A stretch of 64,000 nucleotides of DNA from Mucilaginibacter sp. 44-25 (GCA_001898335.1 MKTS01000012.1:1-64000), one strand, 5' to 3'; numbered from the stretch's first letter, positions 34,047-44,508 are shown. The notes: generated by a model from the sequence alone, not told the origin. Made by a program: numbers and translations.

Positions 34047-34089
34047 AAAAGAAATATGGCGTGCTAAAAGCAACGCCATATTTCTTTTT
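34047..34089 (-). terminator. Terminator of leuS
   Basis: AAAAGAAATATGGCG and CGCCATATTTCTTTT form a 15-bp stem around a 12-base loop, T-rich on the minus-strand exit, 22 bases after the leuS stop. Confidence 0.85.
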
Positions 34090-34110
34090 ATGTTCTTTAC
34101 TACAATATAC

Positions 34111-36978
34111 TTACACCACCACGTTCACGATCCTGCCTTTTACAACGATCACTTTTTTCGGTGATTTGCCGTCCAGGTGTTTTTGTACATCGGCATGGGC
34201 CAGCACAGCGGCTTCTACATCGGCAGGCTCCATGGTTAGTGGCAGGCTGATATTGGTACGCACCTTACCGTTAAAAGAGACAGGATAAGCAAATTCATCT
34301 TCTACCAGGTATTCCGGGTTAAACTTAGGATAAGTCGCTGTTGAAATAGAGCCGGCAGGGTTACCTAACAACGACCATAATTCTTCCGCGATGTGCGGCG
34401 CATAAGGCGCCAGCACGATCACCAGGTTCTCCAGTATGGCGCGTTTGTTACATTTAAGATCGGTAAGCTCATTTACCGCGATCATGAAGCTGGATACTGA
34501 AGTATTGAACGAGAAACGCTCGATGTCTTCCTCCACTTTTTTGATGATCTTGTGCAGCGCTTTCAATTCCGCCTTAGTAGGCGCTTCGTTTGATACGGTG
34601 AAGTTCCAGTTGGCATCATGAAATAACCTCCAGAACTTACGCAAAAATTTGAATACGCCCTCAATACCATTGGTGTTCCACGGTTTGCTCTGTTCCAGCG
34701 GACCAAGGAACATCTCATACATACGCAGCGTGTCGGCACCGTAACGCTCTATCAAGTCATCCGGGTTAACCACGTTGAACTTTGATTTTGACATTTTCTC
34801 AACTTCAACGCCGCAGATGTATTTGCCGTTTTCGAGAATGAATTCAGCATCAGCAAAATCATCTCTCCAGGCTTTAAACTTGTTAATGTTTAATATATCG
34901 TTCTCCACTATGTTTACATCAACATGGATAGGAGATGTCTTATGATCCTTAATCAAGCCATGCGATACAAAAGTGTTGGTGCCTCTGCCCTCCTCGTCAA
35001 TTAAGCGATACACAAAGTTACTTCTACCCTGTATCATTCCCTGGTTGATCAGCTTTTTGAAAGGCTCTTCCTCAATGGCTTTGCCAATATCTTTCAGGAA
35101 CTTGTTCCAGAAACGGCTGTACAATAAGTGACCGGTAGCATGCTCGCTGCCGCCTATGTACAGGTCAACATCTTTCCAGTATTCGATGGCTTTTTCTGAT
35201 GCAAACTCTTGGTTATTATCAGCATCCATATAGCGGTACCAGTACCAACTGCTGCCCGCCCAACCCGGCATGGTGCTTAGTTCGTATTCGTAAGCCTCAC
35301 CCCGGCCCTCTCCAGAGGAGAGGGAGTTATACTTCCAGTCCGTAGCGCGGCCCAGTGGTGGTTCTCCGGTTTCGGTTGGCAGGTACTTATCAATCTCGGG
35401 CAACACTAGTGGCAGTTCGCTCTCCTGTATCAGGTATGGTAAGCCATCTTTAAAGTAAACAGGTACCGGCTCGCCCCAGTAACGCTGGCGGCCAAAAATA
35501 GCATCGCGCATGCGGAAATTCACTTTGGCTTTACCCAAACCAATTTCTTCCAGTTTGGCCACAACAGCAGCGGTAGCTTCCTTGTAACCTAAGCCATTAA
35601 TAAAATCACTGTTGATGTATTTGCCTTCCTTTGTAGGGTCGGCCTCGGTATCAATTTGTTGGATGTCGATGATCTGGATGATCGGCAGGTCAAAGTGCTT
35701 TGCGAAAAGGTAATCGCGCTGGTCGCCGCTTGGTACGGCCATAACCGCGCCGGTTCCATAGCCCGCCAACACATAATCGGCTATCCATACCGATATTTTA
35801 GCGCCGTTCAGCGGGTTAGTAACATAGCTGCCGGTAAATGCACCCGATACGGTTTTGGTATCGGCCATACGGTCCAACTCGCTTTTCTTTTTAGTTTGTG
35901 CGATGTAAGCTTCAATATCTGCTTTTTGCTCCGGAGTGGTAAGCTCTTTAACCAATTCATGCTCCGGAGCTATTACCAAAAAGCTCACACCAAAAATGGT
36001 ATCCACACGGGTGGTGAAAACTTCGATGTAAGAAGGAGTGCCGGTGTCAGTGCCGGTTGCCGGAGAAATTTCCACACCCTCACTCGCACCCAAAACTATC
36101 TCCAACGGAAACTTCACACTTGCGCCCACGCTTTTGCCAATCCAGTTGCGCTGCATTTCTTTCAGCGGCTCTGGCCAGTCAATGTTGTCAAGTCCTTGCA
36201 GCAGGCGCTCGGCATAGGCGGTGATACGCATGCTCCACTGCATCATTTTCTTTTGTTCAACAGGGTATCCACCGCGCTCGCTAAAGCCGTCTTTAACCTC
36301 ATCGTTAGCCAATACGGTACCCAGGGCGGCGCACCAGTTAACGGTGCTTTCGCGCAGGTATGTAAGGCGGTATTTCAGTAATTCTTCCTGTTTTGCTTTT
36401 TCAGAAAAAGCTTTCCATTCCTCGGCGGTAAAGGTTAGTACATCCTCGTCGCAAACGGCGTTTATACCTGCGGATCCTTTAGTTTCAAAGTGTGCTACCA
36501 GTTTTTCTATACTTTCGGCTTTGTCGGCATCTTTATTATACCAGCTGTTAAACAACTGCATAAATATCCACTGCGTCCATTTATAATAATCCGGCGAGCT
36601 GGTGCGCACTTCGCGGCCCCAATCAAAAGAAAAACCTATCTGGTCCAGCTGGCGGCGGTAGGTAGCGATGTTTGCCTCAGTAGTAACAGATGGGTGCTGA
36701 CCGGTTTGTATCGCATACTGCTCTGCCGGCAGGCCAAAGCTATCATACCCCATGGGGTGCAGCACATTAAAACCTTTGTTGCGTTTGTAACGTGCAAAAA
36801 TATCAGAAGCGATATAGCCCAGCGGATGGCCAACATGCAGCCCGGCACCTGAAGGGTAGGGAAACATATCCAGCACGTAGTATTTGGGTTTACCAGAAGC
36901 GTTATCTGCTTTAAATGTATGCTTGTCGGCCCAAAACCGCTGCCACTTTTTCTCTATATCTTTAAATTGATAATCCAT
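34111..36978 (-). CDS. leuS: Leucyl-tRNA synthetase
   Basis: Charges tRNA-Leu. The 955-residue class I synthetase has HVGH at residues 48-51 (HIGH motif), a CP1 editing domain, [35 protein letters not shown] and KMSKS near residue 727, then the anticodon-binding domain. Between ATDW and YELSTMPG is an insert of about ten residues, [12 protein letters not shown] (about residues 548-560), encoded by a palindromic DNA repeat that elsewhere lies between genes. Homologues I remember have only a few residues there. The reading frame is intact, so the enzyme is probably functional. Monocistronic, with a strong terminator. Confidence 0.97.
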   Translation of the reverse strand: MDYQFKDIEKKWQRFWADKHTFKADNASGKPKYYVLDMFPYPSGAGLHVGHPLGYIASDIFARYKRNKGFNVLHPMGYDSFGLPAEQYAIQTGQHPSVTTEANIATYRRQLDQIGFSFDWGREVRTSSPDYYKWTQWIFMQLFNSWYNKDADKAESIEKLVAHFETKGSAGINAVCDEDVLTFTAEEWKAFSEKAKQEELLKYRLTYLRESTVNWCAALGTVLANDEVKDGFSERGGYPVEQKKMMQWSMRITAYAERLLQGLDNIDWPEPLKEMQRNWIGKSVGASVKFPLEIVLGASEGVEISPATGTDTGTPSYIEVFTTRVDTIFGVSFLVIAPEHELVKELTTPEQKADIEAYIAQTKKKSELDRMADTKTVSGAFTGSYVTNPLNGAKISVWIADYVLAGYGTGAVMAVPSGDQRDYLFAKHFDLPIIQIIDIQQIDTEADPTKEGKYINSDFINGLGYKEATAAVVAKLEEIGLGKAKVNFRMRDAIFGRQRYWGEPVPVYFKDGLPYLIQESELPLVLPEIDKYLPTETGEPPLGRATDWKYNSLSSGEGRGEAYEYELSTMPGWAGSSWYWYRYMDADNNQEFASEKAIEYWKDVDLYIGGSEHATGHLLYSRFWNKFLKDIGKAIEEEPFKKLINQGMIQGRSNFVYRLIDEEGRGTNTFVSHGLIKDHKTSPIHVDVNIVENDILNINKFKAWRDDFADAEFILENGKYICGVEVEKMSKSKFNVVNPDDLIERYGADTLRMYEMFLGPLEQSKPWNTNGIEGVFKFLRKFWRLFHDANWNFTVSNEAPTKAELKALHKIIKKVEEDIERFSFNTSVSSFMIAVNELTDLKCNKRAILENLVIVLAPYAPHIAEELWSLLGNPAGSISTATYPKFNPEYLVEDEFAYPVSFNGKVRTNISLPLTMEPADVEAAVLAHADVQKHLDGKSPKKVIVVKGRIVNVVV
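35295..35330. repeat. Palindromic repeat inside the leuS coding region
   Basis: CTCACCCCGGCCCTCTCC then AGA then GGAGAGGG: an 8-bp perfect stem preceded by the CACCCC-type lead seen with the intergenic copies at 57473-57496 and 60658-60680. It is in frame and encodes the leuS insert. Confidence 0.75.
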
Positions 36979-37147
36979 TTGAGTATTTGGTATGAGGTGC
37001 GAAAATAGTAAAAACTGCTTACAGATGAAGCTTTTGAAGCACTAATAGCCAATGTCTACCTACCCTGTAGGATAACATTAAACTTGGTAAGCTATTTTTT
37101 AAGACTTATTTTCGTGGCTCACCATACCGGTTATAGCCGTTTACCAT

Positions 37148-37531
37148 ATGCTCAATAATTTTAAGGATAAAGATATGCAGGCCGTTATTGGCTGGGTATT
37201 ACGTGGCGGAGTGCTCATATCAATGCTTTTGGTATTTATTGGTGGTTGCTTTTATTTATATCGCCACGGCAACGCCATTGCCAACTATCACGAGTTTAAG
37301 GGCGTGCCGGATTTTATTCATTCGGCAAATGGCATTATCAACGGTATTATCAACCTGCGCGGCAGGGCCATCATCCAGTTTGGTATAATTTTACTTATTG
37401 CCACCCCGGTAGTACGTGTGTTATTCTCGGCATTGGGTTTTATCCTGGAGAAAGACCACCTTTATACAGCCATTACATTTGTAGTGCTTTTTATTATTAT
37501 TATCAGCGCCTTAAGCGGCCACGCAGGTTAA
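37148..37531 (+). CDS. DUF1634 membrane protein
   Basis: A 127-residue protein with three membrane helices; the opening MQAVIGWVLRGGVLISMLLVF, the mid ILLIATPVVRVLFSALGFILEKDHLYTAITFVVL block fit DUF1634. Such proteins are usually encoded next to a TauE/SafE-type anion exporter; none is seen here, so it is an orphan in this window. The ATG at 37148 may be used, or the internal ATG at 37175. It is followed by the KTSC gene after 41 bases on the same strand. Confidence 0.85.
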   Translation: MLNNFKDKDMQAVIGWVLRGGVLISMLLVFIGGCFYLYRHGNAIANYHEFKGVPDFIHSANGIINGIINLRGRAIIQFGIILLIATPVVRVLFSALGFILEKDHLYTAITFVVLFIIIISALSGHAG

Positions 37532-37572
37532 CTAAAAAGTAAACCATATTTATTGCCGGGTGTATAATATAT

Positions 37573-37788
37573 ATGCACCGGCAAGCAGTACAATCAACAG
37601 CATTACGGAGTGTAGGTTACGACGCCAAAAAGAAAATACTTGAACTTGAGTTTAAGGAGAACAGCGGCGTATGGCAGTACTTTGGCATCAGCCCGGCAAC
37701 CTATAAAAGATTAATGAATGCGGCATCGCTGGGGCATTACTTTGTTACCCGCATTAAGGGAAAATATCCCGAGCTGCGAATTATTTGA
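37573..37788 (+). CDS. KTSC-domain protein
   Basis: A 71-residue protein covering one KTSC domain: QSTALRSVGYDAKKKILELEF, then VWQYFGISPATYKRLMNAASLGHYFVTRIKGKY. The family is small, often fused to RNA- or DNA-processing domains or free-standing; its function is not established. Its last 8 bases overlap the end of the outer-membrane receptor gene on the other strand. Start at ATG 37573. Confidence 0.85.
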   Translation: MHRQAVQSTALRSVGYDAKKKILELEFKENSGVWQYFGISPATYKRLMNAASLGHYFVTRIKGKYPELRII

Positions 37789-40213
37789 TACTCATGCGGC
37801 TCTGCACATCCTCGTTACCAATACTATGTTTGGCGGCGCCTTTTACAGTGCTTCGCCCAAACCGGTAACTAAAGCTCACGGTAACTTTACGATATTCGCG
37901 CACATCAACAATACGCAGATTGAGGTTCTGATAGTTGGTGAAAGATCTATCCCGATAGGTCTTAAAAATATCCGTAAGGCCTATGCTTAGCTTACCCATA
38001 TTACTAAATAAACTTTTACTAAGGCCCGCGTTGGCTATAAAGGTTGGCCTGAACTGATTGATGCCATAAAACGTAGCGCTTTCATACTTAGCAGTAAGCT
38101 GCGCGGCAATTGTTTTGCTGAGCTGAAAATCCTGCGTAGTGTTAATGATGAGGTCGCCCGTAGCCTTGTTTAAATTACCATACTGAGGATAGGCTACATA
38201 ACGTTGGTATGATGCATCTATATCATAAATACTGGTCCACCATGCAGCAACGGTTACCGGGGCGTTAAGGGTAACGCCATAATTGTAGGCCCGCCCGAGG
38301 TTGACTTCTGTAGACAGGTTTATTTTTGATTCGTCGTCCTGACTGTAATAAGGGAACGCTGCGCCGGTATTAACTATGGCGTACACCGAGGTTACCCATT
38401 GCTGGTTGTAGGTGTATCCTAAGCTTAGGCGGTTACTGTATTGCGGTTGCAGATAAGGGTTGCCTGCCTGATAATTGTACAGGTCAACAAAATACAGGAA
38501 AGGGTTAAGCTTATCATATGCAGGCCTGCTGATACCTCTGTTAAAAGTTAGGCTATACTCGTTCTTGTCGTTTTTGTGATAGTTGAGTATCAGTGTAGGA
38601 AACAGGTTAAAGTATTTATGAGGATTTACTTCACCTGTAGTAACAGATGTGCCTTTATTGTTGGTATACTCACCGCGCAAACCAGCATCAAGGCTATACT
38701 TTCCCCATTTACCCACATAATTTAAGTAAGCTGCCGCTATATGCTCCGTAAATAGGAAGTGGTTGCTAAGATCATCGTCTACTGTGTAAACACCATTTAC
38801 TTTGGGGCCAAAAACCAGGTTATTATCCGTATTGGTACGGCTGAATTTTAAACCCGCGTCCAGTTTAGCGCCACCGCGTAACGGATTACTGTAATCTACC
38901 ATTGCCGTCCAGTTAGTGATGTGTGTTGGCGACAGGTTCTGCAATAACAGCGGATCGCGGTAGGGTGTATAGGTATTGGTAAAAAATTCGTTGGTGATAT
39001 ACTCGTCAGACCGCCGGTTAGAGCGGGTATGGGTAACATTGGCGCTTATGGTGCGGCCGCTGGTATCTAACTTGCCGGTATAATTAATATTATAATTAAT
39101 GTTGTTGATGTTACGCGTTATGCCCGAAGTAGCGTTAATTATAGAATCGAGCTTACCGCTGTTAGATATCATCAGGTTATTATTCTTGTTATAGTCGGTA
39201 TTGCTGGCCAACCCACTCACTAAAAAACCTAAGGTTTGGCTTGGAGATAGAAAGAAGTCGGTACCGAGCCTAAAATTATGTGCAACCGCGTTTGAGGTAT
39301 TATGATATAAACTGTTGTATTCGCTTTGTATGCCCTGGTAATTAATAAGCCTGTCGTTATCAATATCGCGGTAGGTTTTGTTACCGTTAACGCTGTAGGC
39401 ACCAAATACGTTGTAGTTTTTGGTTCGGGTATTAAAAGAAATACCACTGCTGGCTTTGTAGTAGCGCCCATACCCTGCCGAGGCATTGTAAGTGCCGTTG
39501 GTACCCAGGTTCTTTCCCTTTTTATACACAATGTTAACCACGCCACCGGCTGAAGCATCATACCTGGCCGAGCCAGATCTGAGTAGTTCTATGCGATCTA
39601 TATTACTGCCGGGCGTGCCTTTTAACAGGGCGGCCAATTCGGGGCCGTTTAGGTTGGTAGCTTTACCATCGATCATGATAAGCGCGTCCTGCCTGCCGCT
39701 TATGCTAACATTGTCGTTATTATCTACCCTTACGCCCGGAGATTGCTTTAAAACATCCAATACCGATTGTCCCGCGGCTATGATACTTGCGCCTGGATTA
39801 ATAATTGTTTTATCCGGTTTAACCTCAATATAACGGCGCTTGCCCGTTACGGCTATCTCTTTAAGTTGCGCGCTGGTAGCTGCAAGTACAATGGGCGAAA
39901 GATTGACCAATTTATTAGCAGGCACCTCAAAAGCGCTGCTGTAGGCGCGTTTATACCCCAGCATGGTGGCCAGCACGGTATATTTCCCCTTGGGGATGTT
40001 GGTAAACTGAAAAGCACCTCTTTTATCAACCAGGGCCGACATGACCACAATTGAATCGGACAGATGGATCAATACAGCGCTGGCTGCATCGGCAGGGAGG
40101 CCTTCGCCTGTATTAACCGTGCCTTTTATGATTGATGTACCTTTTTGAGCGTAACAGTAGTTAGTAATAGTAATCAGGAACGCTATGTATAAGCATCCGA
40201 ATTTGAACCTCAT
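37781..40213 (-). CDS. TonB-receptor-like outer-membrane barrel
   Basis: An 810-residue relative of the protein at 31206-33761. Signal peptide (ending near YCYAQ), carboxypeptidase-regulatory-like domain (GTVNTGEGLPADAASAVLI...FQFTNIPKGKYTVLATMLGYK, residues 28-115), plug (AAGQSVLDVLKQSPGVRVDNNDNVSISGRQDALIMIDGKATNL near 150-210) and a barrel ending with KVTVSFSYRFGRSTVKGAA. A Ser/Met tail of about 20 residues follows. No SusD partner; cargo unknown. The end overlaps the KTSC gene by 8 bases, tail to tail, with no room for a dedicated terminator. Confidence 0.9.
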   Translation of the reverse strand: MRFKFGCLYIAFLITITNYCYAQKGTSIIKGTVNTGEGLPADAASAVLIHLSDSIVVMSALVDKRGAFQFTNIPKGKYTVLATMLGYKRAYSSAFEVPANKLVNLSPIVLAATSAQLKEIAVTGKRRYIEVKPDKTIINPGASIIAAGQSVLDVLKQSPGVRVDNNDNVSISGRQDALIMIDGKATNLNGPELAALLKGTPGSNIDRIELLRSGSARYDASAGGVVNIVYKKGKNLGTNGTYNASAGYGRYYKASSGISFNTRTKNYNVFGAYSVNGNKTYRDIDNDRLINYQGIQSEYNSLYHNTSNAVAHNFRLGTDFFLSPSQTLGFLVSGLASNTDYNKNNNLMISNSGKLDSIINATSGITRNINNINYNINYTGKLDTSGRTISANVTHTRSNRRSDEYITNEFFTNTYTPYRDPLLLQNLSPTHITNWTAMVDYSNPLRGGAKLDAGLKFSRTNTDNNLVFGPKVNGVYTVDDDLSNHFLFTEHIAAAYLNYVGKWGKYSLDAGLRGEYTNNKGTSVTTGEVNPHKYFNLFPTLILNYHKNDKNEYSLTFNRGISRPAYDKLNPFLYFVDLYNYQAGNPYLQPQYSNRLSLGYTYNQQWVTSVYAIVNTGAAFPYYSQDDESKINLSTEVNLGRAYNYGVTLNAPVTVAAWWTSIYDIDASYQRYVAYPQYGNLNKATGDLIINTTQDFQLSKTIAAQLTAKYESATFYGINQFRPTFIANAGLSKSLFSNMGKLSIGLTDIFKTYRDRSFTNYQNLNLRIVDVREYRKVTVSFSYRFGRSTVKGAAKHSIGNEDVQSRMSIK

Positions 40214-40402
40214 TTAATAGTAAAAATTGCCTTATAGTTAGTTAGTTATAGAAGTTTTAAATATAACAACATTTTTACACTTAGGAATGTTGTATTATGC
40301 TTTTTTACGGAAATTCAGGAGTATTTGTTTCAGCCGATAATATTTGGCAGGTAAAACTGTTAATTTGTTATTTTCGTGCTTTATTACAACAGTAGATTTT
40401 AT

Positions 40403-41689
40403 ATGAGGAAAATATACTTTTTTTTAGCCACTCTTTTATTTACCACCTCTTTAATGGCACAAAGTGCTTCTGCCAATTTTACCAGCGCTGTAAATAAATT
40501 CAGGCAGTACTATAACAGTAATCATCCGGATAGTATTTTTAACATGTTCAGCCCTCAGATGAAGGCCGCGCTACCTCTTGAGAAATTTAAACCAACTACC
40601 GAGCAGTTACGTACCCAATTGGGAATGCTGAAAGGTGTTGAACTCATAAAATTTAGCCAGCCGCTGGCCGTTTACAAGGCCACGTTTGATAATGCCATCT
40701 TTGACCTTAACCTATCGCTTGATGCGCAAAACAAGTTAACGGGCTTATTGCTAAGTCCGCATTCCGACCAGGCCGCTGCAAAAATGGCTATGGATCCCTC
40801 CCTTAAAGAATCGCCCTTGTTGCTAAAAACCATGAGCGGCACTATATCCGGAACGCTCACCACGCCGGATAACAGTACCGGAAAAGTGCCCGTGGTGCTA
40901 ATTATTGCCGGTTCGGGCCCTACTGACCGCGATTGTAACAGCCCTAAGCTTGGCCTTAATACCAATGCTTATAAAATGCTGGCTAACGAATTAGGTAAAG
41001 CAGGCATTGCCACCGTACGTTACGACAAAAGGCTGGTGGGGCAGAGTGTAAGCTCAACTAAACCAAAAGAGCTACGTTTTGAAGATTACGTGGATGATGC
41101 CGTTGGCATGGTACAACTACTGGCTGAGGATAAGCGTTTCTCGAAGGTTATTGTACTTGGGCATAGCGAGGGATCGCTCATTGGCATCCTGTCGGCCCGT
41201 GACGAACCTGTTAACGCGCTGATATCTGTAGCAGGTGCAGGCCGCTCTGCCGACCTGGTGGTTACCGACCAGATGAAAGCCCAGCCAAAATTTATACAGG
41301 ATAATTTTAAGTTGATGCTTGACAGTCTGAAGAAAGGCAAGTTTACAGAAAGCATAGATCCTAAGATATATGCCATTGCCGGCCCCGAAGTACAGCCTTA
41401 CCTGATGTCGTGGTTCAGGTACAACCCGGCAAGAGAGATAAAAAAGCTGAAAATACCTGTTTTAATATTACAAGGAACTACTGACCTGCAAGTGCCGGTA
41501 AGCGAAGCCGAATTATTAAAGAAAGCAAAATCTGAGGCCCGACTGGTAATTATACCCGGCATGAACCATATTATGAAAGATGCCCCTGCCGACCGGGAAC
41601 AAAACATGGCTACCTACAATAAGCCCGAACTACCGCTTGACCCCGAACTGGTTAAGAACATTATAAGCTTCGTGAAGGAGCTGAAGTAA
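40403..41689 (+). CDS. Secreted alpha/beta hydrolase with N-terminal DUF3887-like domain
   Basis: A 428-residue secreted protein: signal peptide (MRKIYFFLATLLFTTSLMAQ), an NTF2/DUF3887-like domain (about residues 25-120, with FTSAVNKFRQYYNSNHPDSIFNMFS) and a hydrolase domain with GSGPTDRDCNSP, the nucleophile GHSEGS near 255, TTDLQVP and GMNHIMKD (His). This order is common in Bacteroidota acyl hydrolases/esterases of unknown substrate. Start at ATG 40403; the longer reading begins upstream of the signal peptide. It is followed by an octad-repeat gap. Confidence 0.88.
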   Translation: MRKIYFFLATLLFTTSLMAQSASANFTSAVNKFRQYYNSNHPDSIFNMFSPQMKAALPLEKFKPTTEQLRTQLGMLKGVELIKFSQPLAVYKATFDNAIFDLNLSLDAQNKLTGLLLSPHSDQAAAKMAMDPSLKESPLLLKTMSGTISGTLTTPDNSTGKVPVVLIIAGSGPTDRDCNSPKLGLNTNAYKMLANELGKAGIATVRYDKRLVGQSVSSTKPKELRFEDYVDDAVGMVQLLAEDKRFSKVIVLGHSEGSLIGILSARDEPVNALISVAGAGRSADLVVTDQMKAQPKFIQDNFKLMLDSLKKGKFTESIDPKIYAIAGPEVQPYLMSWFRYNPAREIKKLKIPVLILQGTTDLQVPVSEAELLKKAKSEARLVIIPGMNHIMKDAPADREQNMATYNKPELPLDPELVKNIISFVKELK

Positions 41690-41823
41690 ATATGCAGATT
41701 TCAGATGTGCAAATATGCAAATGTATAGCAGGTGTAACGGCACGATTATATTTCTACCTTATTGGCCCTGCTTATCCATTATAGGTTTTTAATCTGCACG
41801 TTTACACATCTGAGATCTGCAAA
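41690..41823. repeat. Octad inverted repeat
   Basis: CAGATGTGCAAATATGCAAATG near the left edge and CTGCACGTTTACACATCTGAG near the right edge, degenerate 8-mers arranged as complementary arms around an unrelated 50-base centre. It fills the convergent junction between the hydrolase and DinB genes. Confidence 0.7.
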
Positions 41824-42297
41824 TTATTTCCAAATCCCCAGCAACCTTCTTAGCAGAATGATCTCCGAGGTATGGTAAGCGTTATGATCTGCTATTTGCA
41901 GGGCTTCTCGCAGGATGCTTTGCCCGTCGCCATGAGGAATAGCCGCGTAAATATCTCCGCTCCTTAAAAGTTCTATAAACGCTTTTCTGTCAGCTTTAAT
42001 AGCTTCAAGGGTTTTATTCCAGGTTGCTTCATCGGCAGGGGCGGCTTCTTTAGGCCAGTAATCATCCGGCCATTTTGGCGATTGATGGCTTGCATCCTTG
42101 CTAAACTCCAGCATATCCCATTGCGCAATGCGGATATGTTCTGCCAATTGCCATATACTGTATGGTATTCCATGCGGTTTTATCCCCAGTTTATCGGCAG
42201 GTATGCTATTAAGCGCATCCTCAAGTGTAGCATGGGCGCCGCCACCCTCCAGTAGTTTTATCAGTTCTTTTATCAATATATCATGTTGATCGCTCAT
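41824..42297 (-). CDS. DinB-family protein
   Basis: A 157-residue four-helix-bundle protein of the DinB superfamily, recognised by the metal-ligand histidines: IWQLAEHIRIAQWDML (first), and IADHNAYHTSEIILLRRLLG (second and third). Family members are metal-dependent thiol transferases or uncharacterised; here no substrate can be named. It has no signal peptide. Monocistronic, convergent with the secreted hydrolase, divergent from DUF885. Confidence 0.88.
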   Translation of the reverse strand: MSDQHDILIKELIKLLEGGGAHATLEDALNSIPADKLGIKPHGIPYSIWQLAEHIRIAQWDMLEFSKDASHQSPKWPDDYWPKEAAPADEATWNKTLEAIKADRKAFIELLRSGDIYAAIPHGDGQSILREALQIADHNAYHTSEIILLRRLLGIWK

Positions 42298-42391
42298 GCC
42301 AGTAAGTTTTATTATTTAACAAACAGAAGTAAGGTTTGATTTATAACTTCCAAAGTTTTAAGTTTATCACCAAAAGCAAATCCTACTCACC

Positions 42392-44164
42392 GTGACTAAA
42401 AGAATACTCATCCTTCTCGCATTGTATGTAACCGCCTTTACCGCATGTAAAAAAGACCAGGGCGGCAGCATAGATAACGGCTTAAAAGACGACGGCACCT
42501 TTACGCGCTACGAAGACCATTTCCTGGAAGAGTTCTGGAAAATAAACCCTGAATGGGCTACCTCTGTAGGGTACCATAAGTATGATAGCTTGTTAATTGT
42601 ACCCGGTGCTAAAGCACGCGAGCAAAAACTAAAATTTGCTAAGGTACAGCTGGATTCGCTTAGCCGTTATGAGCCAAGCCTGCTAACAGATAACAACAAG
42701 ATAGATCATCACATGATCAAAAACCAGCTGGAATCCATGCAGTGGGGTACCGAGCAGCTAAAGTCATACGAGTGGGATCCATCATCCTACAATGTGATCG
42801 GCACGTTCGCTTTTATGTTAAATGAACATTACGCGCCGCTGCAAAAACGCCTGCGCAGTATATACCAGCGCATGGAAAACATCCCGGCTTATTACAAAGC
42901 GGCACAATTGCAATTGAAAAACCCGGTTAAAGAACTTACTGACTTGGCCATAGAACAGAACGAAGGCGGACTGGGTGTTTTTGAAAACGATCTTGCTGAT
43001 TCGCTTAAAAAAAGCAAACTGCCTGACGGAGAGCAAAAACAAATTACTGACAGGGCCAAAACTGCCATTGAATCTATAAAAGGTTATGTGGCGTTTTTGA
43101 AAACTATGAAGAATGATAAGCCGAGGAGTTTCCGTCTGGGTAAGGAACTGTATGAGCCTAAATTTAAATACGAGATACAGGCAGAGATCAGCGCGCAGCA
43201 AATGTTTAACGCGGCTGTAGAGCGCAAAAAGTTCCTGCACAGGGAAATGGCTAAGATAAGCAGACAGCTTTGGCCAAAATACTTTAAAACCCAGGCCATG
43301 CCTGCTGATTCGCTTGAACTCATTAGCCGGGTTATTGATACGCTATCTGCCAGCCATGTTAAGCAGGACGAATTTCAATCAGCTATTGAGAAAACGATAC
43401 CTAAGCTGATAGCCTTTATTAAATCAAAAGACCTCGTAACGCTCGATCCTACAAAACCTTTGGTGGTGCGTAAAGAGCCGGCCTACATGGCAGGCGTAGC
43501 CGGTGCATCAGTGAGCGCGCCCGGCCCTTATGATAAAGGCGGTAATACCTATTATAACGTAGGCAGTCTGCAAGGTTGGTCGGCGGCCAGGGCAGAAAGC
43601 TACCTGCGCGAGTACAACGATTATATTTTACAGATACTCTGTATTCACGAAGCCATACCGGGCCACTACACTCAGCTGGTATATTCAAATAAGGCACCGA
43701 GCATGATCAAATCTATATTTGGTAATGGTGCAATGGTGGAAGGCTGGGCGGTATTTAGCGAGCAGGAAATGATTGATGCCGGTTATGGGAATGGCGCGCC
43801 CGAGATGCGCCTGATGTGGTATAAATGGCACCTGCGGTCGGTTTGTAACGCTATTTTAGATTACAGTGTGCATGCCGGTAACATGACCCGCGAGCAAGCC
43901 GTAAATATGCTAACCAAAGAAGCCTTCCAGCAGCAAGCTGAGGCCGAGGGTAAATGGAAAAGGGTAACTGTGAGCAGCGTACAGCTTACCAGCTATTACA
44001 CCGGTTACAAAGAGATCAACCAGCTTTACCAGGATTGGCAAAAAAAGCAAGCCGATAAATTTAAAGTTAAAGACTTTAATGAAAAGTTCCTGAGCTATGG
44101 CAGTGCGCCGGTTAAGTACATAAAGGAAGCTATGTTTGCACCACCCAAGAAAGAAGGGAAGTAA
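42392..44164 (+). CDS. DUF885 lipoprotein (predicted metallopeptidase)
   Basis: A 590-residue lipoprotein with a signal peptide ending at Cys19 (TACKKD) and the DUF885 fold. The metal-site-like motif HEAIPGHY near residue 425 and the following GAMVEGWAVFSEQEMI glutamate match the family, thought to be zinc peptidases but mostly untested. Start at GTG 42392; no in-frame ATG precedes the signal peptide. The same family's 3' end survives as a remnant at 19614-19929 beside the other copy of the 188-bp element. A terminator follows at 44192. Confidence 0.92.
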   Translation: MTKRILILLALYVTAFTACKKDQGGSIDNGLKDDGTFTRYEDHFLEEFWKINPEWATSVGYHKYDSLLIVPGAKAREQKLKFAKVQLDSLSRYEPSLLTDNNKIDHHMIKNQLESMQWGTEQLKSYEWDPSSYNVIGTFAFMLNEHYAPLQKRLRSIYQRMENIPAYYKAAQLQLKNPVKELTDLAIEQNEGGLGVFENDLADSLKKSKLPDGEQKQITDRAKTAIESIKGYVAFLKTMKNDKPRSFRLGKELYEPKFKYEIQAEISAQQMFNAAVERKKFLHREMAKISRQLWPKYFKTQAMPADSLELISRVIDTLSASHVKQDEFQSAIEKTIPKLIAFIKSKDLVTLDPTKPLVVRKEPAYMAGVAGASVSAPGPYDKGGNTYYNVGSLQGWSAARAESYLREYNDYILQILCIHEAIPGHYTQLVYSNKAPSMIKSIFGNGAMVEGWAVFSEQEMIDAGYGNGAPEMRLMWYKWHLRSVCNAILDYSVHAGNMTREQAVNMLTKEAFQQQAEAEGKWKRVTVSSVQLTSYYTGYKEINQLYQDWQKKQADKFKVKDFNEKFLSYGSAPVKYIKEAMFAPPKKEGK

Positions 44165-44191
44165 GCAAGTCGAAATTCAAAAGTAAAAACT

Positions 44192-44228
44192 AAAAAAGCC
44201 TGGCTATGTGAGTAGACGGGCTTTTTGT
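44192..44228 (+). terminator. Terminator of the DUF885 gene
   Basis: AAAAAAGCC and GGCTTTTT stem around an 18-base loop, then T-rich; 28 bases after the stop. Confidence 0.65.
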
Positions 44229-44243
44229 TTTCTCAGAGCCAGG

Positions 44244-44316
44244 TTATTGCGAGGAGCGATAGCGATGCGGCAAGCTTGCGCCATAGTGTTATAGCACTCG
44301 CGAGCATTAGCGAAAA
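44244..44316. repeat. Degenerate GCGAGGAGCGATAGCG-type palindromic repeat
   Basis: TTATTGCGAGGAGCGATAGC followed by CGGCAAGCTTGCGCC (small hairpin) and a decayed right half with CGCGAGCATTAGCGA. Related to the fuller copy at 58577-58670. It abuts the 188-bp element; this gap (44165-44565) otherwise holds only the terminator, the element and a promoter box. Confidence 0.5.
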
Positions 44317-44320
44317 TCAC

Positions 44321-44508
44321 AAAGCGTTCCGCTCATCATTATACACAAATCCAACCAACGTAAAACATTAAATATCAACACATTAAAGCTGACATATTTT
44401 TGTCAGAACTGGTCCGACAGTTTTTTAAAACACTTATTTACAATCACTTAAAGAATTCCAAAAGCGTTCCGCGCGGAACGCTTTTGGAAACTATAAACGG
44501 AACGCTTT
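44321..44508 (+). repeat. 188-bp inverted-repeat element, copy 2 (MITE-like)
   Basis: Same design as copy 1: inverted ends AAAGCGTTCCG / CGGAACGCTTT (44321-44331, 44498-44508), a CTGACA...TGTCAG hairpin (about 44384-44405), ACTTATTTACA, and a perfect 34-base palindrome at 44456-44489 made of TTCCAAAAGCGTTCC, GCGC and the complement, then AACTATAAACGG and the right end. Total length is 188 in both copies. Where the ends differ between copies (ATCC versus AGC), both ends of a copy change together and stay complementary. Confidence 0.8.
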
